DNA of 64,000 nucleotides from Candidatus Endomicrobium embiratermitis (GCA_009781315.1 WQYI01000001.1:347947-411946); one strand, 5' to 3'. Shown: positions 43,581-52,559, numbered from the stretch's first letter. Program-made: numbers and translations. Notes: generated by a model from the letters alone, not told the origin.

Positions 43581-44123
43581 ATGAGAAAATCTATTGTTTT
43601 TATCCTTCTATTTTCAATGATGTTTACAAGTTGCACCACTATAAGTTACCCTATTTACGATAGCAAAGCAAAAGGCATAAATTACGGCTATTCTGATACC
43701 CAACTTCAGCAAGATGTTTACAGAATAACCTATCAAGGCATATATAGAATGCCACAAAAAGAAGTATTGGATATGGTTCTATTGCGAGCCGCAGAAGTTA
43801 CATTAAATAACGGTTTTAGCTACTTTGCCGTAATAGGTCCTAATTCAGAACAATATGTTTATGATCAATACGATACCGGCATAGATTATTTTGTCCAATC
43901 TTCAACAATAAAATGCTTTGAATTTGAAAATGAAGCAACTCCAACGCTATTTTTATATAATGCCTCATCACTAAGAGACAACCTTTATAGTTACTATAAC
44001 TATAAATATACCGAAACTAAAGTAAACCCATTTACAGTAATGGTAGGAATGATAATATTTAGTATTATATTCTATACTATCTGTACGTCAGAGTATGAGA
44101 GAAATATGCGGAAATACCAATAG
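43581..44123 (+). CDS. Lipoprotein, CC0125/CC1285-like family
   Basis: 180 residues with GGAGG upstream. The lipoprotein signal is MRKSIVFILLFSMMFTSC (lipobox FTSC). The central DMVLLRAAEVTLNNGFSYFAV matches the conserved LLRAAELTLxxGYxYF motif of this small alphaproteobacterial-type lipoprotein family of unknown function. A hydrophobic segment near 152-167 (FTVMVGMIIFSIIFYTI) adds a possible second membrane contact. Base composition is AT-rich. It lies between a thiE fragment and a decayed paralogue of itself. Confidence 0.75.
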   Translation: MRKSIVFILLFSMMFTSCTTISYPIYDSKAKGINYGYSDTQLQQDVYRITYQGIYRMPQKEVLDMVLLRAAEVTLNNGFSYFAVIGPNSEQYVYDQYDTGIDYFVQSSTIKCFEFENEATPTLFLYNASSLRDNLYSYYNYKYTETKVNPFTVMVGMIIFSIIFYTICTSEYERNMRKYQ

Positions 44124-44152
44124 TATTTTGATACAAATAGATTGGATGTTTT

Positions 44153-44325
44153 ATGAAAAAATTAATTTTATATTTATTAGCGTTTTTGATATTTATGACA
44201 GGCTGTAACACTATTTGCCTATTTATGTCAGCAAAGCAAATAATAGAGGTTTGTATGGTTACGTAGATTTTCAAATGGTACAGGGTATGGCATTACTACG
44301 TGCCGCAGAAGCCGCTGTAAATAGA
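44153..44325 (+). pseudogene. Decayed paralogue of the CC0125-like lipoprotein
   Basis: ATG at 44153 begins MKKLILYLLAFLIFMTGC, a lipoprotein signal. After NTI the frame shifts by one base. The other frame continues PIYVSKANNRGLYGYVDFQ, then GMALLRAAEAAVNR and a stop, matching PIYDSKA and MVLLRAAEVTLN of the upstream gene with an internal deletion between them. It is a clear frameshifted and truncated copy. Confidence 0.75.
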
Positions 44326-44404
44326 TGATTCAACAAATAATATCTATAATGCAAAATTATTACAGAAAAGCATAAAGAAGACCTATGATATAAAATAAAT
44401 TTAT

Positions 44405-45097
44405 CTATTTCCACTCTTTTAAAAGTTCTTTTGTTGCAACAAATGGATCAGAAGCACCGGCAATTGCGCTAACAACAAAAAAACCGTCAACTCCCGTTGA
44501 TTTCAAGGCAGGCAAATCTTCCGCTTTTACCCCTCCGCCGATTACTACGGGAATAGGACTCAAGTTTTTTAATTTTTTAATTTCGTCAAAAGTACGCTCT
44601 AAAACAACGCCGTCAACCAAACCGCAGTCGGGTTTTGTCGGCGTTGCGCGTAAAGGCCCTGCGCCGAAATAATCTACAATGCCTGTTTTGAAATCCTCTA
44701 TATATTCAAACAAGTCTTTGGCTCTGGCTGAAAGTCCTATAATAGCGTCTTCTCCCAAAATTTGCCTTGCAATTTCAACAGGAATATCGCTTTGTCCTAA
44801 ATGAACGCCGTCAACTTTTACCCCTTCAAGCCTTAATTCTTTTGCAACATCAACTCTGTCATTTATAACCAAAGCTATTTTATCCTGTTTACCCGCTTTT
44901 GCAATTTCTTCAGCGGCAATACGACCTAAATCCATTAATAATTCTTTGGTCTCGACAACTTTAGAACGCACTTGTAAAAACGTTATGCCGCCTTCAATAG
45001 CCTGTCTTATAACTTCTCTGAAATCGCGTCCGCAAGTATTTTCAGGGCCGACAACAAAATAAAATGATAAATCAAACGTCTTTCTTAAACTGTTCAT
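44405..45097 (-). CDS. thiE: Thiamine-phosphate synthase
   Basis: Joins HMP-PP and thiazole phosphate. 230 residues, TIM barrel. ITFLQVRSKV, VINDRVDVAKE, GVHLGQSDIP (substrate loop), GAGPLRATPTKP and VVIGGGVKAED are the family motifs in order. It follows thiM by 27 bp and is under the same TPP riboswitch. The downstream 3' region carries lipoprotein genes on the other strand and no clear terminator of its own. Confidence 0.95.
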   Translation of the reverse strand: MNSLRKTFDLSFYFVVGPENTCGRDFREVIRQAIEGGITFLQVRSKVVETKELLMDLGRIAAEEIAKAGKQDKIALVINDRVDVAKELRLEGVKVDGVHLGQSDIPVEIARQILGEDAIIGLSARAKDLFEYIEDFKTGIVDYFGAGPLRATPTKPDCGLVDGVVLERTFDEIKKLKNLSPIPVVIGGGVKAEDLPALKSTGVDGFFVVSAIAGASDPFVATKELLKEWK

Positions 45098-45124
45098 CGT
45101 TATATTCCTTATTTTGGTATTTTT

Positions 45125-45949
45125 TTAATTTGTAATTGCCGTTTTGGCATATTTTTTTATTATTTCCGCGTCAATAGTACTTAAATTGTCTATAAATGCC
45201 GTTTGAAACGAAAATGTGCCTTTGTTTGACTTTGCCGCAGTTTCCGAAGCCCATTTATATATGACTGAGCTTGCCAAAGCGGCAGTAAGAGGGTCGGCAA
45301 CCGACGAATAAACCGCCATTATGCCGCCTAAAGAACATCCTGCTCCGGTAATCTTTTTCAACATTTCAGAGCCGCCGGTTACGCGATAAATTTCTTTCTC
45401 ATTTAAAACCAAATCAACTTCTCCTGAAACCGCGACAACACCGCCTGTCCATTCGGCAAGAGCTTTTGCGGAATCTAAAGCCGCGTCAACCGTATCGGTA
45501 GAATCAACCCCTTCCACATTGCCTTTTTTATTGGTTTGAAGTTCCCAAAGGTTTGCCAAAGCAATAATTTCAGATGCGTTTCCTCTTATTATGTTTGGTT
45601 TATACTGTTTAAGGTCTTTTAGTAAAGAATTACGGGTATCGCCGAGCCCTGCCGCTACCGGATCTAAAACCCATGGTTTGCCAAGCTCCACAGCGGCTTT
45701 TGCGGCATCTGCCAAAGCCTGTTTTGCTATCGGCTCAAGAGTTCCGGCATTAATGTAAATTGATTTTGAAACTGATGCGAGGGGTTTTGCTTCGTCGGGC
45801 AGAAAACACATTGCGGCTCTTCCGCCAACAGCCAATTGGGCATTGGCAACCAGATTGATTGTTACAAAATTAGTCCACGACCCGGACAGAGGACTTGTTT
45901 CTTTTACATCGTTTACGGCTTTTACAACGGACGACAATACTTTTTCCAT
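45125..45949 (-). CDS. thiM: Hydroxyethylthiazole kinase
   Basis: Salvage kinase phosphorylating the thiazole moiety of thiamine. 274 residues of the ribokinase-like fold: NFVTINLVANAQLAVGGRA at the N-terminus, PWVLDPVAAGLGDTR, NIIRGNASEIIAL, and GAGCSLGGIMA with the catalytic Cys/Gly loop. Together with thiE and no visible thiC/thiG here, it suggests salvage, at least locally. AAGGAG overlapping the riboswitch 3' end precedes the ATG. Confidence 0.95.
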   Translation of the reverse strand: MEKVLSSVVKAVNDVKETSPLSGSWTNFVTINLVANAQLAVGGRAAMCFLPDEAKPLASVSKSIYINAGTLEPIAKQALADAAKAAVELGKPWVLDPVAAGLGDTRNSLLKDLKQYKPNIIRGNASEIIALANLWELQTNKKGNVEGVDSTDTVDAALDSAKALAEWTGGVVAVSGEVDLVLNEKEIYRVTGGSEMLKKITGAGCSLGGIMAVYSSVADPLTAALASSVIYKWASETAAKSNKGTFSFQTAFIDNLSTIDAEIIKKYAKTAITN

Positions 45950-45954
45950 TATTT

Positions 45955-46061
45955 TCTCCTTACGCCGGCATTATCCGGTTCAAGTATATACGGTCTAATC
46001 TCAGCCCTGACACTTTCTTAGCGTCATACAGCAAGCTTCCCGCTTGCGGGCACCCGTGAAC
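45955..46061 (-). promoter_or_regulatory. TPP riboswitch (THI element) of thiM-thiE
   Basis: On the minus strand: ACGGGTGCCC, an enlarged P3 arm, GGCTGAGATTAGACCGT, then TTGAACCGGATAATGCCGGC and GTAAGGAG, all conserved THI-box landmarks in order. P2 is ACGG/CCGT and P4 is CCGG/CCGG. The Shine-Dalgarno GGAG is part of the 3' end of the aptamer, 6-7 nt from the thiM ATG, so control is probably at translation initiation. Confidence 0.92.
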
Positions 46062-46153
46062 TACAATTAACAATTTATAATTTATAAATAACAATTAAAG
46101 ATAAATACTTAACATGCAGTTTTTAATTATTTAATTGTAAATTGTTATTTATT
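46061..46153. repeat. Heptad palindrome H10 (ACAATTA flavour)
   Basis: The left arm 46061-46096 (ACAATTA, ACAATTT units drifting to ATAATTT) and right arm 46124-46153 are inverted. The stop codon of the upstream gene (46145-46147) is inside the right arm. The left arm borders the 5' end of the TPP riboswitch. Confidence 0.75.
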
Positions 46154-47407
46154 ACTTGCTTTTTTTGGAGCTCTCTTTTTTGAATAGCTCACTTTTATAG
46201 TTTCCGTCGGTAAACCTATATTATTTAGCAATTCAAGATAAGGGTCCGGATCAAGCTCTTCGACATTTACCATTTTCTTGGCGTCCCAATCGCCTTTTGC
46301 CACCAAAATTGCCGCGGCAACCGCAGGCACTGCGGCGGTATAACTTATCGCTTGGGATTCAACTTCCTCATAACACGCCTTATGATCGCATACATTGTAT
46401 ATGAAAAGTTCTTCTCTGCGCCCGTCTTTAGTTCCTACTATCAAATCGCCTATGCAGGTATTTCCCGTATAATTAGGCGCAAGAGTTTTCGGGTCAGGCA
46501 GACAAGCTTTCACAACTTTTAAAGGCACAACTTCAAGTCCTTCCGAGGTTTTTACAGGTTTTTCTGAAAGTAACCCTATATTTTTTAAAACCGTGAAAAC
46601 ATTGATATAGTGGTCGCTAAATCCCATCCAAAATCTGACAGAATTTGCGTCCATATATTTTGAAAGCGAATGAATTTCATCATGCCCCGTCAAATAAACC
46701 GTCTGTTTTCCGACAACCGGAAAATCATAAACCATTTTTTCGGAATGCACTGGTTTTTCAACCCATTTTCTGTCTATATAAGCCCAGACTTTGTGAAATT
46801 CCCTGAAGTTAATCTCAGGGTCAAAATTCGTCGCGAAATATTTGCCGTGGCTGCCCGCGTTTACGTCCATTATATCGATTGTGTCGATAGTATCAAAAAA
46901 ATGTTTTTTCGCGTAAGCAGCGTAAGCGTTTACAACGCCCGGGTCAAAACCTGCTCCAAGTATTGCGGTTATTTGCTTTTCATCGCATCTGTCTTTGCGC
47001 TTCCACTCGTAATTGGCATACCATGGAGGATTTTCACAGACTTTGTTAGGCTCTTCGTGAATTGCCGTATCTATATAAGCCGAGCCGCTTTCTATGCATG
47101 CTTCAAGTATAGACATATTACAAAAAGCGGAAGCAAGATTGATTGTAATATCGATATTCCACTTTTTTATCAATTTGGCAAGTTCGGGAACATTCAAAGC
47201 GTCAATTCTTTTTGCGGTTATTTTATTTGAAGGGTCTTTATAATTATTTTTACGTTCTATACTTTCTAAAATATCAGTACAGGCGTCTAAAGAACGCGAA
47301 GCAATATAAATATTGCCGAACAAATCGTTGTTTTGGGCAAGTTTATGAGCCGCCACATGGGCAACTCCTCCGGCTCCTATCAAAAGTACATTTTTTTTCT
47401 TTTCCAA
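46145..47407 (-). CDS. Carboxynorspermidine synthase (saccharopine dehydrogenase family)
   Basis: Reductively condenses a diamine with aspartate semialdehyde, giving carboxy(nor)spermidine in the alternative polyamine pathway. 420 residues, Rossmann motif LLIGAGGVAHVAAHKLA at the N-terminus, then the family core (HEEPNKVCENPPWYANYEWK, GAGFDPGVVNAYAAYA). The adjoining decarboxylase gene makes this call much stronger than the generic saccharopine dehydrogenase label. The C-terminal KKRAPKKASNK tail ends within repeat H10. Confidence 0.9.
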   Translation of the reverse strand: MEKKKNVLLIGAGGVAHVAAHKLAQNNDLFGNIYIASRSLDACTDILESIERKNNYKDPSNKITAKRIDALNVPELAKLIKKWNIDITINLASAFCNMSILEACIESGSAYIDTAIHEEPNKVCENPPWYANYEWKRKDRCDEKQITAILGAGFDPGVVNAYAAYAKKHFFDTIDTIDIMDVNAGSHGKYFATNFDPEINFREFHKVWAYIDRKWVEKPVHSEKMVYDFPVVGKQTVYLTGHDEIHSLSKYMDANSVRFWMGFSDHYINVFTVLKNIGLLSEKPVKTSEGLEVVPLKVVKACLPDPKTLAPNYTGNTCIGDLIVGTKDGRREELFIYNVCDHKACYEEVESQAISYTAAVPAVAAAILVAKGDWDAKKMVNVEELDPDPYLELLNNIGLPTETIKVSYSKKRAPKKASNK

Positions 47408-47420
47408 ATCCGTGTCCCCC

Positions 47421-48524
47421 TTAGGATAAGTTTTTTATAAAATCGGTATATCCAAATTTTCTGATAAGTTCGGTTTTTCCGTTTAACCTTTTCACAACGA
47501 TTGAAGGCATTTTCACGCCGTTAAACCAGTTTTTCTTTACCATAGTATAACCAGCTGCGTCGGCAAAACGTATTTTAGAGCCTGCTTTAAGTTTTTCGGC
47601 AAGTTTATACGTGCCGAAAATATCCCCGGCCAGACACGAACGCCCTGCTATGATATATTCGTTTTTGCCAGCTTTTTCGGCAATTTTTGCGGGAGTTTGA
47701 TATATAAGCAAATCAAGCATATGGGCTTCGGTAGAAGCGTCGACAATCGCAATTTCTTTTTTATTTTTTACTATATCTAAAACAGTTGTCACAAGCTCAC
47801 AGCTTTGAGTAATCGCGGCTTCGCCGGGCTCTAAATAAACCTGAACGCCGTATTCATTGCTGAATTTTTTCAATTTATCGCAAAATTTGTCTAAAGGATA
47901 ACCGTCTTTTGTAAAATACAATCCCCCGCCTAAACTTACCCACTCAATTTTACGCAAAACTTTTTCATATTTCTTTGAAATAAAATCAAGCATTTTAGAA
48001 AAAGAGGCAAAGTCTCCGTTTTCGCAGTTATAATGAAACATCGCTCCGCTGATTTTATCTAAAACCGAAACAACTTTTTTTACGTCGCGCTCGCCAAGCC
48101 GCGAATATTTTCGCGCAGGGTTTGCCAAATCAAAATGAGAATAACTTATTCCCGGGTTTACGCGAAGTCCCAATTTAATATTTTTGACGTCTTTATAAAA
48201 CATATTCAGCTGCGATATCGAATTAAAAATCACTTTATCCGATATTTTTTTTAATGCCGTTATGTCGTCTTTGGAATAGGCTACGCTGAAAGCATGCGTT
48301 TCTTTGCCGAATTCTTCGTATCCTAGTTTCGCCTCATAAAGAGAACTGCTTGTCGTGCCGTCCATATATTTGCTCATCAAAGGAAAAACAGACCATGTCG
48401 AAAAACACTTAAGCGCCAAAACAGACTTAGCCCCTGAATTCTTGCGGACATATTCTATTTTTTTCATATTCTTGAGAAGTTTTTGCTCGTCTATTAAATA
48501 ATAAGGAGTTTCTAGTTTTATCAT
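47421..48524 (-). CDS. nspC: Carboxynorspermidine decarboxylase
   Basis: PLP-dependent decarboxylase (alanine racemase-like fold) that forms spermidine or norspermidine. 367 residues. K39 in VLALKCFSTW binds PLP; FHYNCEN, SLGGGLYFTKDGYP, LEPGEA and GRSCLAGDIFG are conserved NspC motifs. It begins 1 bp before the DUF1805 gene stop and precedes the synthase gene by 13 bp, forming a two-step pathway operon. Confidence 0.93.
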   Translation of the reverse strand: MIKLETPYYLIDEQKLLKNMKKIEYVRKNSGAKSVLALKCFSTWSVFPLMSKYMDGTTSSSLYEAKLGYEEFGKETHAFSVAYSKDDITALKKISDKVIFNSISQLNMFYKDVKNIKLGLRVNPGISYSHFDLANPARKYSRLGERDVKKVVSVLDKISGAMFHYNCENGDFASFSKMLDFISKKYEKVLRKIEWVSLGGGLYFTKDGYPLDKFCDKLKKFSNEYGVQVYLEPGEAAITQSCELVTTVLDIVKNKKEIAIVDASTEAHMLDLLIYQTPAKIAEKAGKNEYIIAGRSCLAGDIFGTYKLAEKLKAGSKIRFADAAGYTMVKKNWFNGVKMPSIVVKRLNGKTELIRKFGYTDFIKNLS

Positions 48525-48525
48525 T

Positions 48526-48816
48526 TCAGTATATTTTTTCCAAAACTTCTTTTACCGGCATACCTTCCGTTATTCCCGACTGCCTTGCGTATGGAGTCAG
48601 CGCAACAATATTTTTTTCCAGCATATCGTCAACGGTCTTTACGCCGGTGGCAATTGCCGCGATATTTTTCATTTTATAGGCTGTTTCCAAATTCAGATAA
48701 CCGCACATAATAAAACCTTTCGAGCCTTTAATAAAAACAAGGCTGCTTCCGGGAGCGATTTCCCCTTCAAAAGCCTGATAATTCTTCCCATTAACAATTA
48801 TATTTTTTATCTGCAT
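48526..48816 (-). CDS. DUF1805 (YunC-like) protein
   Basis: 96 residues from MQIKNIIVNGKNYQAFEG at 48816. The core GFIMCGYLNLETAYKMKNIA with VKTVDDMLEKNI matches DUF1805. Biochemical role not known. The longer frame to 48861 would begin MKSEEWKVE, which is translation of a heptad repeat arm (H11), so the inner start is preferred although its ribosome site is weak. It is translationally close to nspC, but a functional link is not established. Confidence 0.75.
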   Translation of the reverse strand: MQIKNIIVNGKNYQAFEGEIAPGSSLVFIKGSKGFIMCGYLNLETAYKMKNIAAIATGVKTVDDMLEKNIVALTPYARQSGITEGMPVKEVLEKIY

Positions 48817-48834
48817 TTTATCTTTTGCCGTTAT

Positions 48835-48865
48835 TTCCACTTTCCACTCTTCACTTTTCACTCTG
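48835..48865. repeat. Single heptad arm H11 (TCACTTT flavour)
   Basis: Four heptamers CCACTTT, CCACTCT, TCACTTT, TCACTCT in a row, the same flavour as the right arms of H1, H2 and H8. No inverted partner is present. It ends 3 bp from the stop codon of the upstream GH57 gene, like the full elements. Confidence 0.7.
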
Positions 48866-48868
48866 ATT

Positions 48869-51046
48869 TTAAACAGTCCAACTCAAAAAATTAAATTTTT
48901 CCGACGGTTTTGCAAAAACTATTGTAGACTGATACGGCCATCTTTCTATTTCCAAATCATTTTTATCCACGCTTACGGTAAACTCGACATTTTCATAATT
49001 CTGGGGAAATTCAAGGTCTTTAAACGGAATCGCCGCTTCTATAATTTTTGAGAACGAAACGTTACTCACGTCAAGAGCCTTTTCCGAAAAATCCGTTTTT
49101 AAAGTAAATTTTACGACATTCCCCTCGGAACTAAACTTAATTGCGATTTTACATTTGAGAGGATTTAAAAATATTATATAAAACGTCAATTCTTCAAGCG
49201 ATTTCATCGTTATATCGCCGCTTAAATCAAACCTTACGTAAAAATTATCCATATTAAAACCGTAATGAAACGATTTTAGCGCCGTCGACACCTGATGCAT
49301 CGACCCGCCGGAATGTCCGACCTCGTAAAACCCCGCGTTTTTCCATTCGAAAAAACTTGTAACTTTACCGTCGATTACAGGATTTATAAAAGACGTCGGT
49401 TTGAAAACGTTGTATTTTTTCGGAGCGTTCTTTATAGACTTATACAAAATATCCGGCGGCCTTTGCCCGATACATTCGTATACTTTTATAAGATGCTGCC
49501 TGTAAATATAATCAAAAGCGGCATCATTGCCGGAAGAATGGTCGTCTCCGTACCACCAATTCCAGTCCGAACCTTCCGCGGCGTAAAGATTTTCCCAAGC
49601 TTCTTTCTCCTGCTGCGAATCTTTTAACGCGGGATTTTTTTCGATAAAATCCGTAAGGAAGTCTCTCGTCATTGTGAGATAATCCCATGAAGCATTGTCT
49701 TCGGGATGACCTATCCAAACTCCGAAATTTCCGTTTATCCACGAACCGGCCGTAAGATTTGTTATGGTATTTTTAGGAGGAAATTTTTCAAGATAATCGC
49801 TTATCCTCACGGTTTCAATACTGTTATCCGCGCTTAATTTTTCATAAAGTTTAGTCAAAAAATCCCAGCCGTCGTTTTTATAGTATTCCCAACAATTTTC
49901 GCCGTCTAAAATAACAGATATCAAAGGAGCGTCGTAAGAATTACCTACGAAATTTCCTATATTTTTTATTTTATTGATAAAATCGTTCACCGCGTCTTCA
50001 GAGTCCCATCGGGAGTAAACAAAGCCTATGGAATCAGAAAGCCCGTGATCGCGGAAAAGCATATTCAAACTGCTGCCTCCGACGCGGAGATTAAAAGGTC
50101 TGAATAACGCTCTTCTGTCGCTGACGCCGTCTTTCGCGCCAAACAAAATAGCTTCGTCCGTAGCAGTCCATTTTATTCCGGCATCCGCTATAAGCGACGC
50201 GGCTTCGTTTGAAATCGAACCTTCCGACGGCCACATTCCTTTGGGTTTATGCCCGAAAACTTCTTCATAATATTTTACGGCTTTATTTATCTGCCATACG
50301 GCGTCTTCCGTATGAGAAAATCTTTTTGCAGGAAGAGCCATATTCGGAGTAGCCTGATGAGCGGCGTTTGTATCGCATAAAAGAGGAAGTATAGGATGAT
50401 AAAAAGGCGTTATTGAAACTTCAATCTGCCCCCTGTCCTGGGCTTCTTTGTGTTTTTGAACTATCTTGCCGCAGATTTCAAGCTGCTTTCTTACAAGTTC
50501 GTTTTTTTCGTCCTCGGTAAAATCTCTGCCCTTATTGTATAAACCGTCGATAAATTCGTCGGTTTTGCGCCAGTACGGATCCATCCACGTCAAATTAAAC
50601 CACACCTGTAAATCCCTGAAGTCTTCGACTTTGAAATAGTTCAAAGTCTTTCTGATTTCGGCTTCGTTGGTTTGTCTGCCACGTTTTTCAAGCAGCTGTA
50701 AATAGCGGTTGTACGGAAAAATCATATTGTCCCAGTTTGCCATAAAAAAATTCAAAAGTATAAAAACTTTTTCATCGTTGGTAAGCTCGTCGGCGGATTT
50801 AAGCGTAAGTTCCAGAAATTTGTCTTTTGCCAATCCTTTGGCGTACTCGTCAAGCTGGACAAGCAAAGACGGAACAAGATTAAAATTTGATTTGATGTTT
50901 GGGTAATCGTCAAGTATGGCGACCATATCGTAATAATCTTTTGTCGCGTGCAGCCTTACCCACGGGAGTTCGTAAACGTTTGTCGAAGGGTTTTTATACA
51001 TAGGCTGGTGCTGGTGCCATAAGAAAGCAAGATAAATTTTCTTCAT
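48869..51046 (-). CDS. Glycoside hydrolase family 57 (alpha-amylase/amylopullulanase type)
   Basis: 725 residues. YLAFLWHQHQPMY is the GH57 N-terminal motif. E275 in GMWPSEGSIS is the likely nucleophile and D381 in VILDGENCWEYY the acid/base. A C-terminal beta-rich region (about 550-725) follows the catalytic barrel. It has no signal peptide, so it probably acts on cytoplasmic alpha-glucans (glycogen or maltodextrin). The exact bond specificity cannot be read. Confidence 0.88.
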   Translation of the reverse strand: MKKIYLAFLWHQHQPMYKNPSTNVYELPWVRLHATKDYYDMVAILDDYPNIKSNFNLVPSLLVQLDEYAKGLAKDKFLELTLKSADELTNDEKVFILLNFFMANWDNMIFPYNRYLQLLEKRGRQTNEAEIRKTLNYFKVEDFRDLQVWFNLTWMDPYWRKTDEFIDGLYNKGRDFTEDEKNELVRKQLEICGKIVQKHKEAQDRGQIEVSITPFYHPILPLLCDTNAAHQATPNMALPAKRFSHTEDAVWQINKAVKYYEEVFGHKPKGMWPSEGSISNEAASLIADAGIKWTATDEAILFGAKDGVSDRRALFRPFNLRVGGSSLNMLFRDHGLSDSIGFVYSRWDSEDAVNDFINKIKNIGNFVGNSYDAPLISVILDGENCWEYYKNDGWDFLTKLYEKLSADNSIETVRISDYLEKFPPKNTITNLTAGSWINGNFGVWIGHPEDNASWDYLTMTRDFLTDFIEKNPALKDSQQEKEAWENLYAAEGSDWNWWYGDDHSSGNDAAFDYIYRQHLIKVYECIGQRPPDILYKSIKNAPKKYNVFKPTSFINPVIDGKVTSFFEWKNAGFYEVGHSGGSMHQVSTALKSFHYGFNMDNFYVRFDLSGDITMKSLEELTFYIIFLNPLKCKIAIKFSSEGNVVKFTLKTDFSEKALDVSNVSFSKIIEAAIPFKDLEFPQNYENVEFTVSVDKNDLEIERWPYQSTIVFAKPSEKFNFLSWTV

Positions 51047-51090
51047 TTGAATAGCGCGTCCCTTTTGCGTTTATATCAAGATTCCGAGTT

Positions 51091-51158
51091 GTCATTCTGA
51101 ACGAAGTGAAGAATCCACGTCTTTAACGGCTGGATACATTCGCTTCGCTCAGTATGAC
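51091..51158. repeat. Dispersed palindromic repeat R4
   Basis: GTCATTCTGAACGAAGTGAA continuing to GAATCC, and GGATACATTCGCTTCGCTCAGTATGAC-like right half. Same outer GTCAT/ATGAC and inner AATCC/GGAT architecture as R1, with a shorter middle. It lies between the GH57 gene and the beta-barrel gene. Confidence 0.6.
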
Positions 51159-51206
51159 AGACGGTGACGTTTTTGTAACAAGCCTGCAATGTATAGAGTA
51201 AAAAAA

Positions 51207-52523
51207 TTAAAACCTTGAACTAACCTCTACTTGAAATAAATATGACGGTCCGGTATTTCCAAAAACATTTTGCGTATTTGACGGCGGAGTATAAACGGCA
51301 AAATTAAACCCGACGTCAAAATATTTTTTATAACCGTATTTAGCAAAAAAATCAAACTCGTTTCCCAAATCCGCTTTTGCTCCGTACAAAGACGATAATC
51401 CTGCGTCGCCGGCATCACCTGCCCCCCGAAAGTCCGAAGCCGAATATAAATAAAACGCGATTCCTGTCTGCAAAAATCCGAAAGGCTTAATATCAAACAT
51501 TGCGCCTAAAGTGTTTATTCCGTAATAACCATCCGGAAGCGTAAGAAAAGAATCAGCGTTATTTGCGGCAAATAGTTCCCCGTAACCTACTCTTTTTATG
51601 CCGTTATAACGCCTTGCAAAAGACGGATTAAAAGAATTTTCCCCTTCTGCGTTCGCATAGGAAAACAAAAGTTTCGCGTTAGAATCCCTGTTTAAAACTC
51701 TTCCTTTCCAAGAACCTTCAAAAGCCAAAGCGAAATTGTCGTAGTCTACCGTATCTGCCGGACTTCTTACAAGCTCGCCCGTCTGTTTCGCAGCTTCGAT
51801 TTTATAACCGTATTTTGAATTTTCGTCCGTTATTCTTATACTGTAAAAAGTTTTATTATCGTAATCTATCGGCAGATTTTCGTCCCAAATCCCTTTGGAA
51901 TACATAAAGCCCGAATTGTTGCGTTCCTGATATATCCCGATTTCAACTTTCGGTAATACTTTTACCGCCGCGTTAACTCCTAAAACCGTAACGTCGCGGT
52001 CGTTGTCTTTAACAATGAATAAATCCAAATCGGCGTAATTTAAAATATCCGCATTTCCCCTTACGCCGGTTAAACCGTTATTATTGCCGTCAATAATCAG
52101 TCCGTCGCCTTGGGTTATCTCTTGTTTTCCCACATAAACGGTAAAAGGAATTACGTCTTTGTTCTTATAAGTTAAAAAAGCGGTTTGTAAAAAAACAGAG
52201 TTGTTATTGTTGTCATAAGGCATTAAAAAAACGGGATTGGGCTTTCCGGAAATTCCGAAAGACGCGAGTTTAGCGGACATTTCTATTTTGTTGTCGAATT
52301 TTCCGATAATGTTTAACGTAAGATACTGGGAAAATATATCGCCCGACACGCTGCTTGGCGACGTATAATCCAAATTAGAATAAGAAGCCGCTCGGAAATA
52401 CAAATCATAATCGACAGCCAAATAAATATTGCTGACTACAGGTTCTTGAATATTTTTGATTTCCTGAGCAAAAACAACGTTTGAAATAATTAAAAAAAAT
52501 ACTATAAAAAAAACTCTTTTCAT
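51207..52523 (-). CDS. Outer-membrane beta-barrel protein (alginate-export/porin-like), unknown substrate
   Basis: 438 residues from MKRVFFIVFFLIISNVVFAQ at 52523, with a clear signal peptide (FAQ). Alternating strands dominate (VYVGKQEITQGDGLIIDG, FLLTYKNK-like), and it ends in a C-terminal aromatic (SSRF). The VGKQEI..G.G and LDLFIV patterns recall alginate-export-type barrels. The upstream TTG at 52557-52559 is the -35 box of the promoter and not a start. The promoter position implies a leaderless message. Confidence 0.75.
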   Translation of the reverse strand: MKRVFFIVFFLIISNVVFAQEIKNIQEPVVSNIYLAVDYDLYFRAASYSNLDYTSPSSVSGDIFSQYLTLNIIGKFDNKIEMSAKLASFGISGKPNPVFLMPYDNNNNSVFLQTAFLTYKNKDVIPFTVYVGKQEITQGDGLIIDGNNNGLTGVRGNADILNYADLDLFIVKDNDRDVTVLGVNAAVKVLPKVEIGIYQERNNSGFMYSKGIWDENLPIDYDNKTFYSIRITDENSKYGYKIEAAKQTGELVRSPADTVDYDNFALAFEGSWKGRVLNRDSNAKLLFSYANAEGENSFNPSFARRYNGIKRVGYGELFAANNADSFLTLPDGYYGINTLGAMFDIKPFGFLQTGIAFYLYSASDFRGAGDAGDAGLSSLYGAKADLGNEFDFFAKYGYKKYFDVGFNFAVYTPPSNTQNVFGNTGPSYLFQVEVSSRF

Positions 52524-52530
52524 AGAGTAG

Positions 52531-52559
52531 ATTATAGTATTTTCGACATGTTTTTTCAA
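52531..52559 (-). promoter_or_regulatory. Near-consensus promoter directly abutting the start codon
   Basis: Minus strand TTGAAA (52559-52554), exactly 17 bp, TATAAT (52536-52531), then seven bases before the ATG at 52523. The expected start site coincides with the A of ATG, and no Shine-Dalgarno is present. Confidence 0.75.

Noticed and set aside
44405..45949. thiE-thiM as a complete de novo thiamine pathway
   Set aside because: Neither thiC, thiG nor thiD is visible here, so only salvage and coupling steps can be claimed.
48817..48861. N-terminal extension of the DUF1805 gene (MKSEEWKVE...)
   Set aside because: It translates heptad arm H11; DUF1805 proteins begin near the inner Met.
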